Source: JAPLJC01 sp963697965
GTDB lineage: Bacteria > Desulfobacterota > Desulfobaccia > Desulfobaccales > 0-14-0-80-60-11
Direction: 5' to 3'
Assembly: GCA_963697965.1 (NCBI GenBank)
Contig: OY969108.1
Span: 1,612,001-1,676,000 of the forward strand
DNA: 64,000 nt
Below, piece after piece: positions 33,916 through 42,621 of this stretch. Position numbers and translations under genes: made by a program. Every line of letters begins with the position of its first letter. Positions within the stretch are counted from its first letter, which is position 1. The notes beneath the pieces were generated by a model. That model had not been told where the DNA came from and made no database searches. It worked only from the letters and a program-made list of their open reading frames with translations.

Positions 33916-36120
33916 ATGGGAACTACCGGAAAAAGCAAACCAGACCCTCCTCTCCTGAAGGCCCTCGCTTTTCTGATCATGGCCATGCTTCTGGTCGTTC
34001 TTCTCTTTCTGGCGCTGGTCCGGCAGGACCGTCAGCCTTGGAAATCCTATCAAGAAGCCCACCGCCTAAACCAGGCCCAGAAACTGGCAGAATCGTTGCG
34101 AGGTAAGGTTCCGGAAGCGGAGGTCCGGGACAGATGCAAAACCATCACCCAGGCGCCTTTCCGGGTGAAAGAACTGAGGCCGATTATTACCGGCAAGGAG
34201 GAAAGATGTCTCACCTGCCATGATGGCCTGGAGGAGGTTAGCCCCTCCCATCCGGTGGAGGAATTCGGTTGCGTAATCTGCCACGGGGGTCAGGGAATTG
34301 GGGTGACGGTGGCCGTTGCCCACCAGGGCCTCAGCGGCGGCCGCAATCCCTCGGACCTGTCAGTAGCAAGCCAGACCTGCGGCGGCGCGGGGGGGCAATG
34401 TCATGCGGGACGAAGATTGGCAGCCCAAAATGAGGTGACCCGGGTGCGTTGCGGCGTAATGGCGACCATGAGTGGAGTCATAGCCAGCCTGCGTTACTCG
34501 TGGGCGGCTCAAACCTCGGATGAGGCCCGCTATGCTTCCGTAGGAGTCAAAAATGCTGCTCCCCCGCCGGGCACTTTAGCTGAATTATTGACGCTTCCCC
34601 AGATGGGGCCGATATCTGGAAATAACCCTGCCGGTCCCGGGGGACTGGTCCCAGCCTCTTCGGGAGAGCTTGCCGCCGATCATTGGCGCAAGCTCTGTGC
34701 CTCATGCCATCTTTGGAATAAGAAAGAAAGCGGCCCCTCGGCCCATTCCTCAGGCTGCGCCGCCTGCCACGCTCTCTATAACCCCAAAGCGACTTACGAG
34801 GGCGCTGATCCGACTCTGCCCCGGGGGCAACCCGGCTATTCGAGCCTGCACCGCCTGACCACCGCCATACCGGTGAGCCAATGTCTGCGGTGCCATAATC
34901 GCTCCGGTCGTCTCGGAATTTCTTACACCGGCCTGGAAGAGGCGGACGGTTACGGCACCCCTTACCGGCAAGGGCGGCCCAACCTGGAGGCCCTCTCGGG
35001 AGGTAGAGATGTGCGCCATTTAGTCCCTGACATCCACTTTGAACGAGGAATGGCCTGTATAGACTGCCATTCCGGGAAGGAAGTCATGGGCGATGGCAAC
35101 ATTTACAGCCACATGCGCCAACAGGTCGAAATTAGCTGTAACGATTGCCATGGCAGCTTCGGCCGGCCTCCCCGCACCAAGGTCTTGGGCGCAGAGGATG
35201 AAGAGGCCCTCTGGAGAGCCAGAGCCCTGGGGCTGGGCGATCTCCGGGGCCGGGAGGTGGGAATTACCCGGCGGGGGACGGCTATTTTGAATCTTCGCAA
35301 AGAGAATGGCAAGATGATCCTCTCCAGCAAACTGGACCGGAAAAATCACCTTTGCCCGACCATTACCGCTGACCCGGATCATGCTATTCCCGGCCATGGC
35401 GCGGATCGCATGGAATGCTCGGCCTGCCACTCCCGCTGGGCGCCCCAGTGTTATGGCTGCCACGACTACCGGCATCGCGGTGAAATTGCTCTGGATCACC
35501 AGACCGGTGTCAAAACCGAGGGATTATGGCAAGAAACCAGGGACTATTATCGGTTTGACAAGCCCACCCTGGGAATTGATTCACGCCAAAGGGTATCCGT
35601 AACGGTGCCGGGCTGCCAGGTGGTCTATACCGAATTGGCTCCAGATGGAACGGTGTTGGCCGGTAACGATAAAAGGGTATTCAGGGGCGCGGGCCTGGGC
35701 CACGGCATCGTCTCGACCCCCATCTCGCCTCATACGACGCGCCCCGAGGTTCGCTCCTGCCAGGAGTGTCACGCCGATCCGAAGACCCTGGGTATTGGGC
35801 AGGGTTTGTTCCAGGCCGGCAAGAGATGGAAAGAAAACACTTTCGTTTCCTTGGTGAAACCGGATATCAACCCACTGGGTTTTGCCTGGGAGAGCCTTGC
35901 CGATCCACAGGGACGCCCTTTGGCATCCACGACGCATGTCGGGGCGCGCCCTTTTAATGCGGAAGAATTGAGACGCATTCTCGGGGTGTCCCCCTGCCTT
36001 CCCTGTCATGGCCGTTATGATGATCCGATCTGGTCAAATCCGGCGGCGGCCTTCGCCAGGGCCAAATTGCCTTACCATCAGCGGCAGGTGGGCCGCTGGT
36101 TGGACGGAACTGGAAAATGA
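33916..36120 (+). CDS. Membrane-anchored multiheme c-type cytochrome (11 CxxCH)
   Basis: The 734-residue protein has one N-terminal membrane anchor (residues about 15-40) and then a periplasmic or extracellular domain. It has eleven CxxCH heme sites (for example CLTCH, CVICH, CASCH, CAACH, CIDCH, CQECH, CLPCH) plus one odd CX6CH (CGGAGGQCH). The blocks PDIHFERGMACIDCHSGKEVMG and PHTTRPEVRSCQECHADPKTLGIGQG recur in the next gene, so the two are tandem paralogs. It probably passes electrons between the Rieske/cytochrome b module downstream and an outside acceptor or donor. Its stop overlaps the next start by four bases (ATGA). Confidence 0.9.
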   Translation: MGTTGKSKPDPPLLKALAFLIMAMLLVVLLFLALVRQDRQPWKSYQEAHRLNQAQKLAESLRGKVPEAEVRDRCKTITQAPFRVKELRPIITGKEERCLTCHDGLEEVSPSHPVEEFGCVICHGGQGIGVTVAVAHQGLSGGRNPSDLSVASQTCGGAGGQCHAGRRLAAQNEVTRVRCGVMATMSGVIASLRYSWAAQTSDEARYASVGVKNAAPPPGTLAELLTLPQMGPISGNNPAGPGGLVPASSGELAADHWRKLCASCHLWNKKESGPSAHSSGCAACHALYNPKATYEGADPTLPRGQPGYSSLHRLTTAIPVSQCLRCHNRSGRLGISYTGLEEADGYGTPYRQGRPNLEALSGGRDVRHLVPDIHFERGMACIDCHSGKEVMGDGNIYSHMRQQVEISCNDCHGSFGRPPRTKVLGAEDEEALWRARALGLGDLRGREVGITRRGTAILNLRKENGKMILSSKLDRKNHLCPTITADPDHAIPGHGADRMECSACHSRWAPQCYGCHDYRHRGEIALDHQTGVKTEGLWQETRDYYRFDKPTLGIDSRQRVSVTVPGCQVVYTELAPDGTVLAGNDKRVFRGAGLGHGIVSTPISPHTTRPEVRSCQECHADPKTLGIGQGLFQAGKRWKENTFVSLVKPDINPLGFAWESLADPQGRPLASTTHVGARPFNAEELRRILGVSPCLPCHGRYDDPIWSNPAAAFARAKLPYHQRQVGRWLDGTGK

Positions 36121-38060
36121 AGATTCCGGTAGGCCTAAGATTGGCGATTGCTCTCTGCATCTGGGTTGGAGGCGTATGGGCTTCGCCCTGCCTCGGTTTC
36201 CCTGCCCCGAGTCCGGGGGCGGAGGCGGGTCATTCTCCAGCGGGCATTGCGTGTCCCGATGGCCCTAAAGACAAATCGGATTGCCCCTGGGCGCCTGGGG
36301 GGCTCATAAGCAACCCTGCTGATTTAACTCCTGCTGCCCATACCTGCGGCCGCTGCCATGAAGATCAGGAGCGCCGGGTAAAGCGATCGCTCATGGCCAC
36401 CGCCAGCGGGATCATCAACCAGACCCGGTTTCTCTGGGGAGCCCAGCTGGATGCAGGGCCGCGCTATGCGGCTGCGGCAATCGCAGGGTTGCGACTCCTG
36501 CCCACCCAGGAAGCCTCAGGGGCCCTGGTGGACGACCTGCTCCGACGCCGCTGCCTGCGCTGCCATCTCGGGGCCTCCGACCCGATGGGTCCTGAAGAGG
36601 CCGGAGGTGATGATGGGTCGATGGGCGGATCAGCTTGTGCGGCGTGCCATATCGTGAACGAGAGCGAGAGAATCGGGCCAGACCAGAAAGTGCCCGGGAA
36701 TGGAGAACAGCCAGGGTCTTATCGCCTGACTACAGCCGTGCCCACTTCCCAATGCCTCCACTGCCACCTCGGGAATCACGCCGGCGCCGATTACGCAGGA
36801 CTTTTCGAGCGGGATCAATCGCTATCCTATAACTTCGAGGCCACGGACCCCGGTTTAGTTCCTCAGCTCTATGGCAACTCGTATCACTTCCTGCTGCCTG
36901 ATATTCATTACGAACGCGGGATGCATTGCATCGACTGCCACCCGGTGGAAGAAATCATGGGCGAGGGAACCATCCACTCCCAATCTCAGGAGCAGGTTGG
37001 CTTGCGGTGCACGGACTGTCACGGCAGCCCGGGGAAACCGCCCCACAGCCGCCGGGTGACCCTTGGCGACCAGCGGGCCTTGCGGGCGGCCCGCGCCAAT
37101 CCCCACTACGATCTCCAACCCGGCCAAAAGGTTCTGGTCACCTCAAAAGGCTATCTGCTGACGAACACCCGGGAAGAGCCAGGAGGCAGGTTCCTGCTGG
37201 TATCCAAGGTTGACGGCAAAATACACCAGATTCCGACTCTATCCCGGGAAGGTCCGGGGAAAGGGCCGCTTGACCATCGCATCCCCGGCCACCTGAATAA
37301 AATGGAGTGCGCCGCCTGCCATGCCGCCTGGACTTTCCAGGATCTCGGGTTGCACTTGCTGCGGCTGGACGCCGCCGATTACCAGCCCTGGATCTGGCTC
37401 ACCCAGCAGGATGATCCGCAGGTTAGACAGATCCTCAGGGAAGAGCTGGTGAAGCCGCCGGGACAGAGAAATTTGCCGCAATCTCGAGACTATCTTACTG
37501 GCAAAGCGTCGCCTGGCATCTGGTTGGCAGGCTACTCCAGGCGCAGCTGGGAGGGGATCATTTTGGGCGTCGATTACCGGGGGCTGGTAAGCGCCTTTCG
37601 ACCTCAATATCAGTATTGGGTAAGCCGGATAGATGCCGGAGGGCGGGTGCTCCTCGATTCTGTCACCCCGACCACGGCGGACGGGCGGGCGGCGCTTGCC
37701 TGGAACCCTTATACCCCCCACACGACCAGGCGCCAGACCCGTGCTTGCTGGGACTGCCATGGAAATGCGCGCGCCCTGGGCTTGGGCCAGATGTTGATCC
37801 GGGCTAAAGATGGGCAGCCGCTAGGGCTGACCAGACCGACCGCCGACGGTCTGGGCATAGGGTTCGAGCTGGATCAGGTGATTGATGGGCGGGGCCGGAG
37901 CCTGCAGATCACCACCAGGCCCGGAGCCGCATTTCTAGATCAGCAGCGGCTTAAGCGGCTAGACGCCAGTAATCCCCTTTATGTGAAATACCTTTTGGAG
38001 TATTATGCGAACAAGGAAGCCTATGGAGATCCCGCGGGTTTCAAAGACCCCAAAAAGTGA
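36117..38060 (+). CDS. Secreted multiheme c-type cytochrome (8 CxxCH), paralog of its neighbour
   Basis: The 647 residues begin with a signal peptide (LRLAIALCIWVGGVWASP). Eight CxxCH sites follow (CGRCH, CLRCH, CAACH, CLHCH, CIDCH, CTDCH, CAACH, CWDCH). PDIHYERGMHCIDCHPVEEIMGEG and PHTTRRQTRACWDCHGNARALGLGQ align with the upstream paralog, which has three more hemes. The ATGA overlap indicates translational coupling. The last 20 bases overlap the end of the cytochrome b C-terminal gene on the other strand. Confidence 0.9.
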   Translation: MKIPVGLRLAIALCIWVGGVWASPCLGFPAPSPGAEAGHSPAGIACPDGPKDKSDCPWAPGGLISNPADLTPAAHTCGRCHEDQERRVKRSLMATASGIINQTRFLWGAQLDAGPRYAAAAIAGLRLLPTQEASGALVDDLLRRRCLRCHLGASDPMGPEEAGGDDGSMGGSACAACHIVNESERIGPDQKVPGNGEQPGSYRLTTAVPTSQCLHCHLGNHAGADYAGLFERDQSLSYNFEATDPGLVPQLYGNSYHFLLPDIHYERGMHCIDCHPVEEIMGEGTIHSQSQEQVGLRCTDCHGSPGKPPHSRRVTLGDQRALRAARANPHYDLQPGQKVLVTSKGYLLTNTREEPGGRFLLVSKVDGKIHQIPTLSREGPGKGPLDHRIPGHLNKMECAACHAAWTFQDLGLHLLRLDAADYQPWIWLTQQDDPQVRQILREELVKPPGQRNLPQSRDYLTGKASPGIWLAGYSRRSWEGIILGVDYRGLVSAFRPQYQYWVSRIDAGGRVLLDSVTPTTADGRAALAWNPYTPHTTRRQTRACWDCHGNARALGLGQMLIRAKDGQPLGLTRPTADGLGIGFELDQVIDGRGRSLQITTRPGAAFLDQQRLKRLDASNPLYVKYLLEYYANKEAYGDPAGFKDPKK

Positions 38061-38427
38061 GTAGGGCCAGGGTGCCTCCCATGGCCAGAAGAATCGCCAG
38101 ATGGATGCTGAAGCGGTACCGTGGCGCCGCAGAAGAATAGGCGGCGCCGGGAAGCCAGGGCAGGACAGCGATCAGGCACAATGAGGCGAGAGGGATAATC
38201 AGTCCCGCCCAGAGGGCTGGCAGGTAGCGCAGCAGTACCTGTAGCCAGATAATGAGCCAGGGAGCGGTTATTTCGCCCACGCCTCGATGCTCCGGAGTCA
38301 CCGTGGAATAGCCTGGAGGCCAGAGCAAGGCCAGCCCCAAAAGAATCAAGGCCAGGAGCAATCCGGCCAGCAATTCTCTGACAATTAGTTCTTTGCGCCT
38401 GGCAAATCTGGAACGGCTTTCCGGCAT
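38041..38427 (-). CDS. Cytochrome b C-terminal / subunit IV-like (PetD-like) membrane protein
   Basis: The 128-residue protein has about three helices. APWLIIWLQVLLRYLPALWAGLIIPLASLCLIAVLPWLP corresponds to the PWYFLxxQ...lxGxxxPxxxxxxxxxlP region of the cytochrome b C-terminal domain or b6f subunit IV. Lone subunits of this type normally follow the N-terminal half. Here the gene is on the opposite strand, divergent from the Rieske gene and tail-to-tail with a cytochrome. The N-terminal partner is at 38976. Calling it a quinol-site subunit is inference from this similarity. Confidence 0.7.
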   Translation of the reverse strand: MPESRSRFARRKELIVRELLAGLLLALILLGLALLWPPGYSTVTPEHRGVGEITAPWLIIWLQVLLRYLPALWAGLIIPLASLCLIAVLPWLPGAAYSSAAPRYRFSIHLAILLAMGGTLALLTFWGL

Positions 38428-38499
38428 TATACCATCTTGCTGGGCAGGAGTTTTCAGTTGGGCAGTGTGAAGACCTTAGCAAACTTGTTAGCCGATTAT

Positions 38500-38979
38500 A
38501 TGTTACCAATTGGAAAAAACAAGCATCCCGAGTCTCGCCCGGGACGCCGCAGATTTGTGCTTTCCCTGGGATGGTCCCTGCTGGGGCTGGCATTTGCCGG
38601 GGTGACCTGGATGACCGGGGGTTTCCTCGGTGGGGCTCGGGCCCGCTCAGATCCGGAACCGGCTAATTTCGGTCCCCCCGACGCTTACCGCATCGGCTCA
38701 GTGGTCAAATTGGGCAGGATAGTCCTTTTGCGAGATGCAACCGGTTTCTGGGCGGTAAATGCCGTCTGTCCCCATTTAGGCTGCCAGCCTGACTTTGATG
38801 AGAACCGGCGGCTATTTGTATGCCCGTGCCATGGAAGTCAGTTCGACCCGGAGGGGCGTTTCCTGGAGGGGCCCGCTAAAAGAGGCATGAGTCTGGCCGC
38901 CTTGCGTTTGGACAGCCTGGGGGCGCTGGTCGCCTATCCCCAAGAAAAGGTCAAGGCTGGCGACAGGTTTAAGCCGTGA
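38500..38979 (+). CDS. Rieske [2Fe-2S] protein of a cytochrome bc/b6f-type complex
   Basis: The product of about 159 residues opens with a Tat-type signal anchor (GRRRFVLSLGWSLLGLAFAG). The Rieske domain has both cluster-binding motifs, CPHLGC and CPCHGSQF. The Tat motif, cluster boxes and length fit quinol:cytochrome c oxidoreductase Rieske subunits. The start is uncertain: the ATG at 38500 lacks a good ribosome-binding site, and GTG 38467 is an alternative. Its end overlaps the cytochrome b start by four bases, so the two are coupled. Confidence 0.9.
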   Translation: MLPIGKNKHPESRPGRRRFVLSLGWSLLGLAFAGVTWMTGGFLGGARARSDPEPANFGPPDAYRIGSVVKLGRIVLLRDATGFWAVNAVCPHLGCQPDFDENRRLFVCPCHGSQFDPEGRFLEGPAKRGMSLAALRLDSLGALVAYPQEKVKAGDRFKP

Positions 38980-39602
38980 GATTCGATAAGTTTTTAGAGC
39001 ACATCCATCCATCTAAAATTTCGGAGGACCGCATCCGCATAAGCTCCACGTTTTGTCTGGGAGGCGCGGCGTTTTTTCTTTTCATTGCCTTAGGCGTTAC
39101 CGGCCTCCTCCTCGCCATTTATTATCTGCCCAGCGCCGCAGGGGCCAAAGTAGGGATTCACGATCTGACCTATGTGATTCCATTCGGCTGGCTCATCCGC
39201 GCCCTTCATTTTTGGGCCGGCCAACTTATGCTCGTGGCGATTCTTTTGCATACCCTGCGCGTGGTGGCGGCGCGGGCCTACCTACCCCCACGGCAGGGAA
39301 ATTGGCTGATCGGGGTGGCGCTCTTGCTCATTGCCGGCGGCCTCGATTTTTCCGGCTACGTGCTGCGTTGGGACTCGCAAACCTTTTGGGCGGCTCAAGT
39401 AATGTCCCAGCTTCTGGAGCGGGTGCCGCTAATCGGCCCCGAACTGCAACAAACCCTCCTGGGCGGATCTCAAATCACCGAGTCCGGACTCTTGCGTTTC
39501 TATGCCTTTCATTGCCTCTTTGGACCGGTGCTGTGCTTATCATTGATCATGTACCATTTTTGGCGGGTCAGGCGTGATGGGAACCTGGGAAAATCGCTCT
39601 GA
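38976..39602 (+). CDS. Cytochrome b6-like diheme membrane subunit
   Basis: The 208 residues form four transmembrane helices. Heme ligands are H78/H92 (14 apart) and H179/H194 (15 apart); the 15-residue spacing in the last helix is the b6 type rather than the bc1 type. The conserved SGYVLRWD segment is at the quinol-oxidation side. The C-terminal half of a full cytochrome b is missing and is probably supplied by the gene at 38041. With the Rieske protein and multiheme cytochromes it would form a quinol-cytochrome c complex in the inner membrane. Confidence 0.92.
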   Translation: MRFDKFLEHIHPSKISEDRIRISSTFCLGGAAFFLFIALGVTGLLLAIYYLPSAAGAKVGIHDLTYVIPFGWLIRALHFWAGQLMLVAILLHTLRVVAARAYLPPRQGNWLIGVALLLIAGGLDFSGYVLRWDSQTFWAAQVMSQLLERVPLIGPELQQTLLGGSQITESGLLRFYAFHCLFGPVLCLSLIMYHFWRVRRDGNLGKSL

Positions 39603-39813
39603 AAACCGGATAGATCCCCGGCCAGATAGCGTCTGGCCGCCGAGGTCAAGTTGACATTCCGCTCAAATTTGCGTTACCATCCCCTCGACGGGAAAATTGG
39701 GCGGCGAGAAGAGGACCATTTGGGAGACTTTTCTCGGGCGAAAAGGCTTCAAAATCTCGTTGGGCAGAAATAACTATGAATGTGGCATAATCCCGGTTAG
39801 GAGGGTTAGCATC

Positions 39814-40293
39814 ATGGCCAAAAGGATCATAAGTCTCCTGGTGTTGATAATTCTTTTTATGGCTTTACCCATTGCCGCGGTAGAAGTATCCTCTGAATTC
39901 AAACCTGGTTCAGAGCCGGATGGTTTCAGGGGCATAAAGTGGGGAACCGATATATCCACATTGAGAGGGATGGAATTAAGAAAAGACGATGGACCGGAGA
40001 AATATTACCAGAAAAAAGACGATAATATGACCCTAGGAGCTTCTCAACTTAGCGAGATCACCTATGGTTTTAAGGATGGGAAATTTGAAAGCCTAATAAT
40101 ACATACAAAAGGTTATGTAAATTATGGTCATTTAAAAGATGCTTGTTTCGAGAAATATGGAAAAGGGGTAAAAACGGAGGCTGGTGAATCATTTGCATGG
40201 GTTGGGAACAAAACCTGGGTGAAGCTTAAGTTTGAGAAGGGCAAAGATGAAGGAGTCCTGATATCTTCGGTAATCCCACAGGGAGGTTGTTAA
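39814..40293 (+). CDS. Secreted uncharacterised protein
   Basis: The 159-residue protein has a signal peptide (IISLLVLIILFMALPIAAVEV). One soluble domain follows, with DGFRGIKWGTDISTL at the start, a tyrosine/lysine-rich middle and VKLKFEKGKDEGVLISSV near the end. The GFRGIKWGT opening recalls small periplasmic proteins common in Desulfobacterota, but I cannot name a function. It is visibly more AT-rich than its neighbours, which may mark a recent arrival. The AGGAGG site fits the ATG at 39814. Confidence 0.7.
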   Translation: MAKRIISLLVLIILFMALPIAAVEVSSEFKPGSEPDGFRGIKWGTDISTLRGMELRKDDGPEKYYQKKDDNMTLGASQLSEITYGFKDGKFESLIIHTKGYVNYGHLKDACFEKYGKGVKTEAGESFAWVGNKTWVKLKFEKGKDEGVLISSVIPQGGC

Positions 40294-40360
40294 AAGAGTC
40301 CGGTAGATAAAGGTCGTTTAGGCCTCGGTTAGGGTTCGATCGAAGCTCTGAAAAGGAACT

Positions 40361-40423
40361 GTAGGACAAAAACCGACCAGCCACCGTAAGTACATCCTAT
40401 GAAAAAATAGGACTATGGCCGAT
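40361..40423 (+). promoter_or_regulatory. 63-bp conserved element, copy B (upstream of a small secreted peptide)
   Basis: GTAGGACAAAAACCGAC, 17 variable bases, TCCTATGAAAAAATAGGAC, then a diverged TATGGCCGAT end. The first two blocks have the same spacing as the other copies. It lies 99 bases before the gene at 40523. Confidence 0.72.
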
Positions 40424-40522
40424 TGCGGTCCGAGCCAGGCTTAGGCATCTAGTAAATAACAAACTAATAGAGACCGTCGGTCAGAGCGGCGTTTAATGTT
40501 TATGTAAGGAAAGGAGCGAATA

Positions 40523-40798
40523 ATGAGGCTGAGAAAGGTTATTTTCATCGGATTATGTCTGGTTTTGAGTTCAGGGCTAATCGTCCTGAATGTGGGGATC
40601 TGTCAACCAACCAAGCCAGATGAAACGGGGACCAAACTGCCTGCGGCTACGCCCGCAGGCAAGCCGCCGGCTCCCCAGGCTCCCTGTAACACGCCTGCCA
40701 AGGCACCCGGGGAGGTCAAACCAGAAAGCAAGCCGGCAGCCCCGGCGACACCTCCGGCAAAGGAACCGGCCAAGCCTGAGGGTAGTGAGGGATGTTAG
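40523..40798 (+). CDS. Small secreted Pro/Ala/Lys-rich peptide
   Basis: The 91-residue product has a hydrophobic signal sequence (VIFIGLCLVLSSGLIVLNVGIC). A low-complexity tail rich in proline, alanine and lysine follows, with single cysteines at residues about 27, 55 and 91 (the last residue). A GGAAAGGAG site precedes the ATG. The cysteine after the signal is not in a canonical lipobox. The sequence element upstream ties it to the methyltransferase and transporter genes. Its role is unknown; a cell-envelope peptide is the simplest reading. Confidence 0.6.
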   Translation: MRLRKVIFIGLCLVLSSGLIVLNVGICQPTKPDETGTKLPAATPAGKPPAPQAPCNTPAKAPGEVKPESKPAAPATPPAKEPAKPEGSEGC

Positions 40799-41182
40799 CC
40801 CCGCGCTTGTACACCCTCATCTGAAATCGCGAGCGTTGGCACTTCCTGGACTCCCGGTGATAGTCCCAAGAGGAACCCATCCACGGGAAGGGACGTCCAT
40901 GCTGATATGGAAGGCTCGCCTTGGGCGTTGTCCTGAGCTCAGGGCCCGGGTTTAATCCTCATTTTGATTTTAGAAAACCTGCCTCGGCAAGCGCCAGACC
41001 AGGCTTTTTGGCATTGCCCAAATAATAATTCAAGTTTTGCAGTAAGTATTAATGGGAGCGGAAAAGGGATTCAATTCCTGCTGACCCTCACCTTTGCGGG
41101 AGAGGGGATAAAGCTGGAATCCCTTTCAGGCTCCCTTTAGCGCCGCACCCCCCGTCCCCTGGACGGCCGCCCCCCCCATAAA
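40799..41182. other. Gene-free 384-base region
   Basis: No credible ORF. A CCTCACCTTTGCGGGAGAGGGG stretch at about 41088 and GGACGGCCGCCCCCCCC at about 41161 resemble parts of dispersed repeats; the latter string recurs at about 57863. Element C begins at its right end. Confidence 0.4.
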
Positions 41183-41245
41183 GTAGGACAGATACCGACC
41201 TTGTGATGGCAGAACGTCCTATAAGATAATCAGACTCATGCGGAC
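41183..41245 (+). promoter_or_regulatory. 63-bp conserved element, copy C (upstream of the ABC transporter operon)
   Basis: GTAGGACAGATACCGAC, 17 variable bases, TCCTATAAGATAATCAGAC, then TCATGCGGAC. Length and spacing equal those of copies A and D. It lies 158 bases before the binding-protein start. Confidence 0.8.
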
Positions 41246-41403
41246 AATATTTCCCCGGCGTTTATGCTTATCTAGCAACTGGGAAGGAACGGGTTCTTTG
41301 AGGTTTTCCTAGTAAAAGGAGGGCTGTGGCCGGAAGGGTGGGAGCGGCTCTGCTGTCATGGGAGTTCGCAGCTAAAAACTTATCCGAAAGGGAGGTGCGA
41401 GGC

Positions 41404-42510
41404 ATGAAAAGGGCAATGGTTTTCGGTTTCTTCGCAGTATTGGTGGCAAGCCTGGCCTTGGGCGCAGGCCCCGTATTGGCGGAGGAGAGTTTCACGGTGG
41501 GCTGGCAACCGTATTACATTGACAGTTACACGCCCGCGATTATTCAGGAACTCCATTTGACGGATAAGTACCTTCCCGGGGTCAAGGTCGAATACCAGGA
41601 AGGTTTACACACCGCCCTGTTTGCGGCCAGAGTTCTGGCGGGCCGGATCCAGGTGGGGTACGGGGAAGCCAATCCTTTAAACATCGTATGCAGCAATCGA
41701 GCCCAAGGCGAGGTCCGGGAAGTGGTCTGCACCAGCAACTCACCCGGTCAGCGCTGCGCCTTGTTGTTGACCAGGCTCGATGCTCCCGACTTCAAGACGC
41801 CCCAGGATGCGATGCAATGGCTGGATGGCAAGATCGTCGCTTCCCCGTGGGGCAGTTGCGCTGACAAGTTCATGCGTGTAGCCATGGATAAGGGGGTAAA
41901 GCCGGCGCAGTATCTCAATCAGAGCATTGAAATCATCAGCACCAATTTCAAGATCAAGAAGATTGACGCCGCGGCCGTGTGGGAACCGACCGCCTCGAGG
42001 GTAGGCACCCTGGCGGGCCTGGGAATCGCCAAGCTTGCTGCTACCGGCGAGGTCTGCGGCGATAGAGATGTCGGGATGATGATGATGCGCGGCGATTTCA
42101 TCGATAAACATCCCGATCTGGCGAAAGGTTGGCTCAAGTGCGAACTGGAAGCCGAGCGCTTCATGGCTGATCCCCAGAATTGGCAGAAAGCCGTGGCTAT
42201 GATCGCCAAACACGCGGTGGGAATGCCCGAGAGGGCCATCTGGTTCGGTCTCTACGGCCTGATCCCCCAGAACGTTGGGGGAGTTAACCCCAAAACGGTC
42301 ATGCCCTTTGTCGTCGATGCTGAGCTCAACAACTACATTCATGACCTTTATAAATTCCAGGTTGAGCATAAGGAGGTTTCTACCGCAACTCCCCCTGCCA
42401 ACCTCATCGACGACCATCTCGCGGTGGAGGTGCTGAAGGAAGCCGGCCTGACGTCGCCTATCGGCCAGATTAATGCGCTTCCGGCTGATCAAAATCCCTT
42501 CAAGCAGTAA
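41404..42510 (+). CDS. ABC transporter substrate-binding protein, NitT/TauT (SsuA-like) type
   Basis: The 368-residue protein has a Sec signal (VFGFFAVLVASLALGAGPVLA). A SsuA/NMT1-type two-lobe fold follows: VGWQPYYIDSYTPAII, VEYQEGLHTALFAARVLAGRIQVGYGEANPLNI, LDGKIVASPWGSCADKFMRVAMDKG and IDAAAVWEPTASRVG. This family binds sulfonates, taurine, nitrate, thiamine precursors and aromatic acids. Six or so cysteines are unusual for a periplasmic protein of this family. The ATG at 41404 has a GGGAGG site. It heads a five-gene transporter operon and has element C upstream. The ligand is unknown. Confidence 0.9.
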   Translation: MKRAMVFGFFAVLVASLALGAGPVLAEESFTVGWQPYYIDSYTPAIIQELHLTDKYLPGVKVEYQEGLHTALFAARVLAGRIQVGYGEANPLNIVCSNRAQGEVREVVCTSNSPGQRCALLLTRLDAPDFKTPQDAMQWLDGKIVASPWGSCADKFMRVAMDKGVKPAQYLNQSIEIISTNFKIKKIDAAAVWEPTASRVGTLAGLGIAKLAATGEVCGDRDVGMMMMRGDFIDKHPDLAKGWLKCELEAERFMADPQNWQKAVAMIAKHAVGMPERAIWFGLYGLIPQNVGGVNPKTVMPFVVDAELNNYIHDLYKFQVEHKEVSTATPPANLIDDHLAVEVLKEAGLTSPIGQINALPADQNPFKQ

Positions 42511-42621
42511 CGGCTTTTAAGTTTTGGCGCCATACTCCTCTGGCCTGGATAACGGAGGGTTTTCAGGCCAGGGGAGGCCGTATGCGAACCAAGTCATTTT
42601 AGAGACACACTGAGAGTGCCA

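Noticed and set aside
38041..38427. Treating the minus-strand frame before the Rieske gene as a shadow ORF
   Set aside because: It is not antisense to a gene over most of its length, has clear membrane helices, and matches the cytochrome b C-terminal pattern, so it was kept as a real gene.
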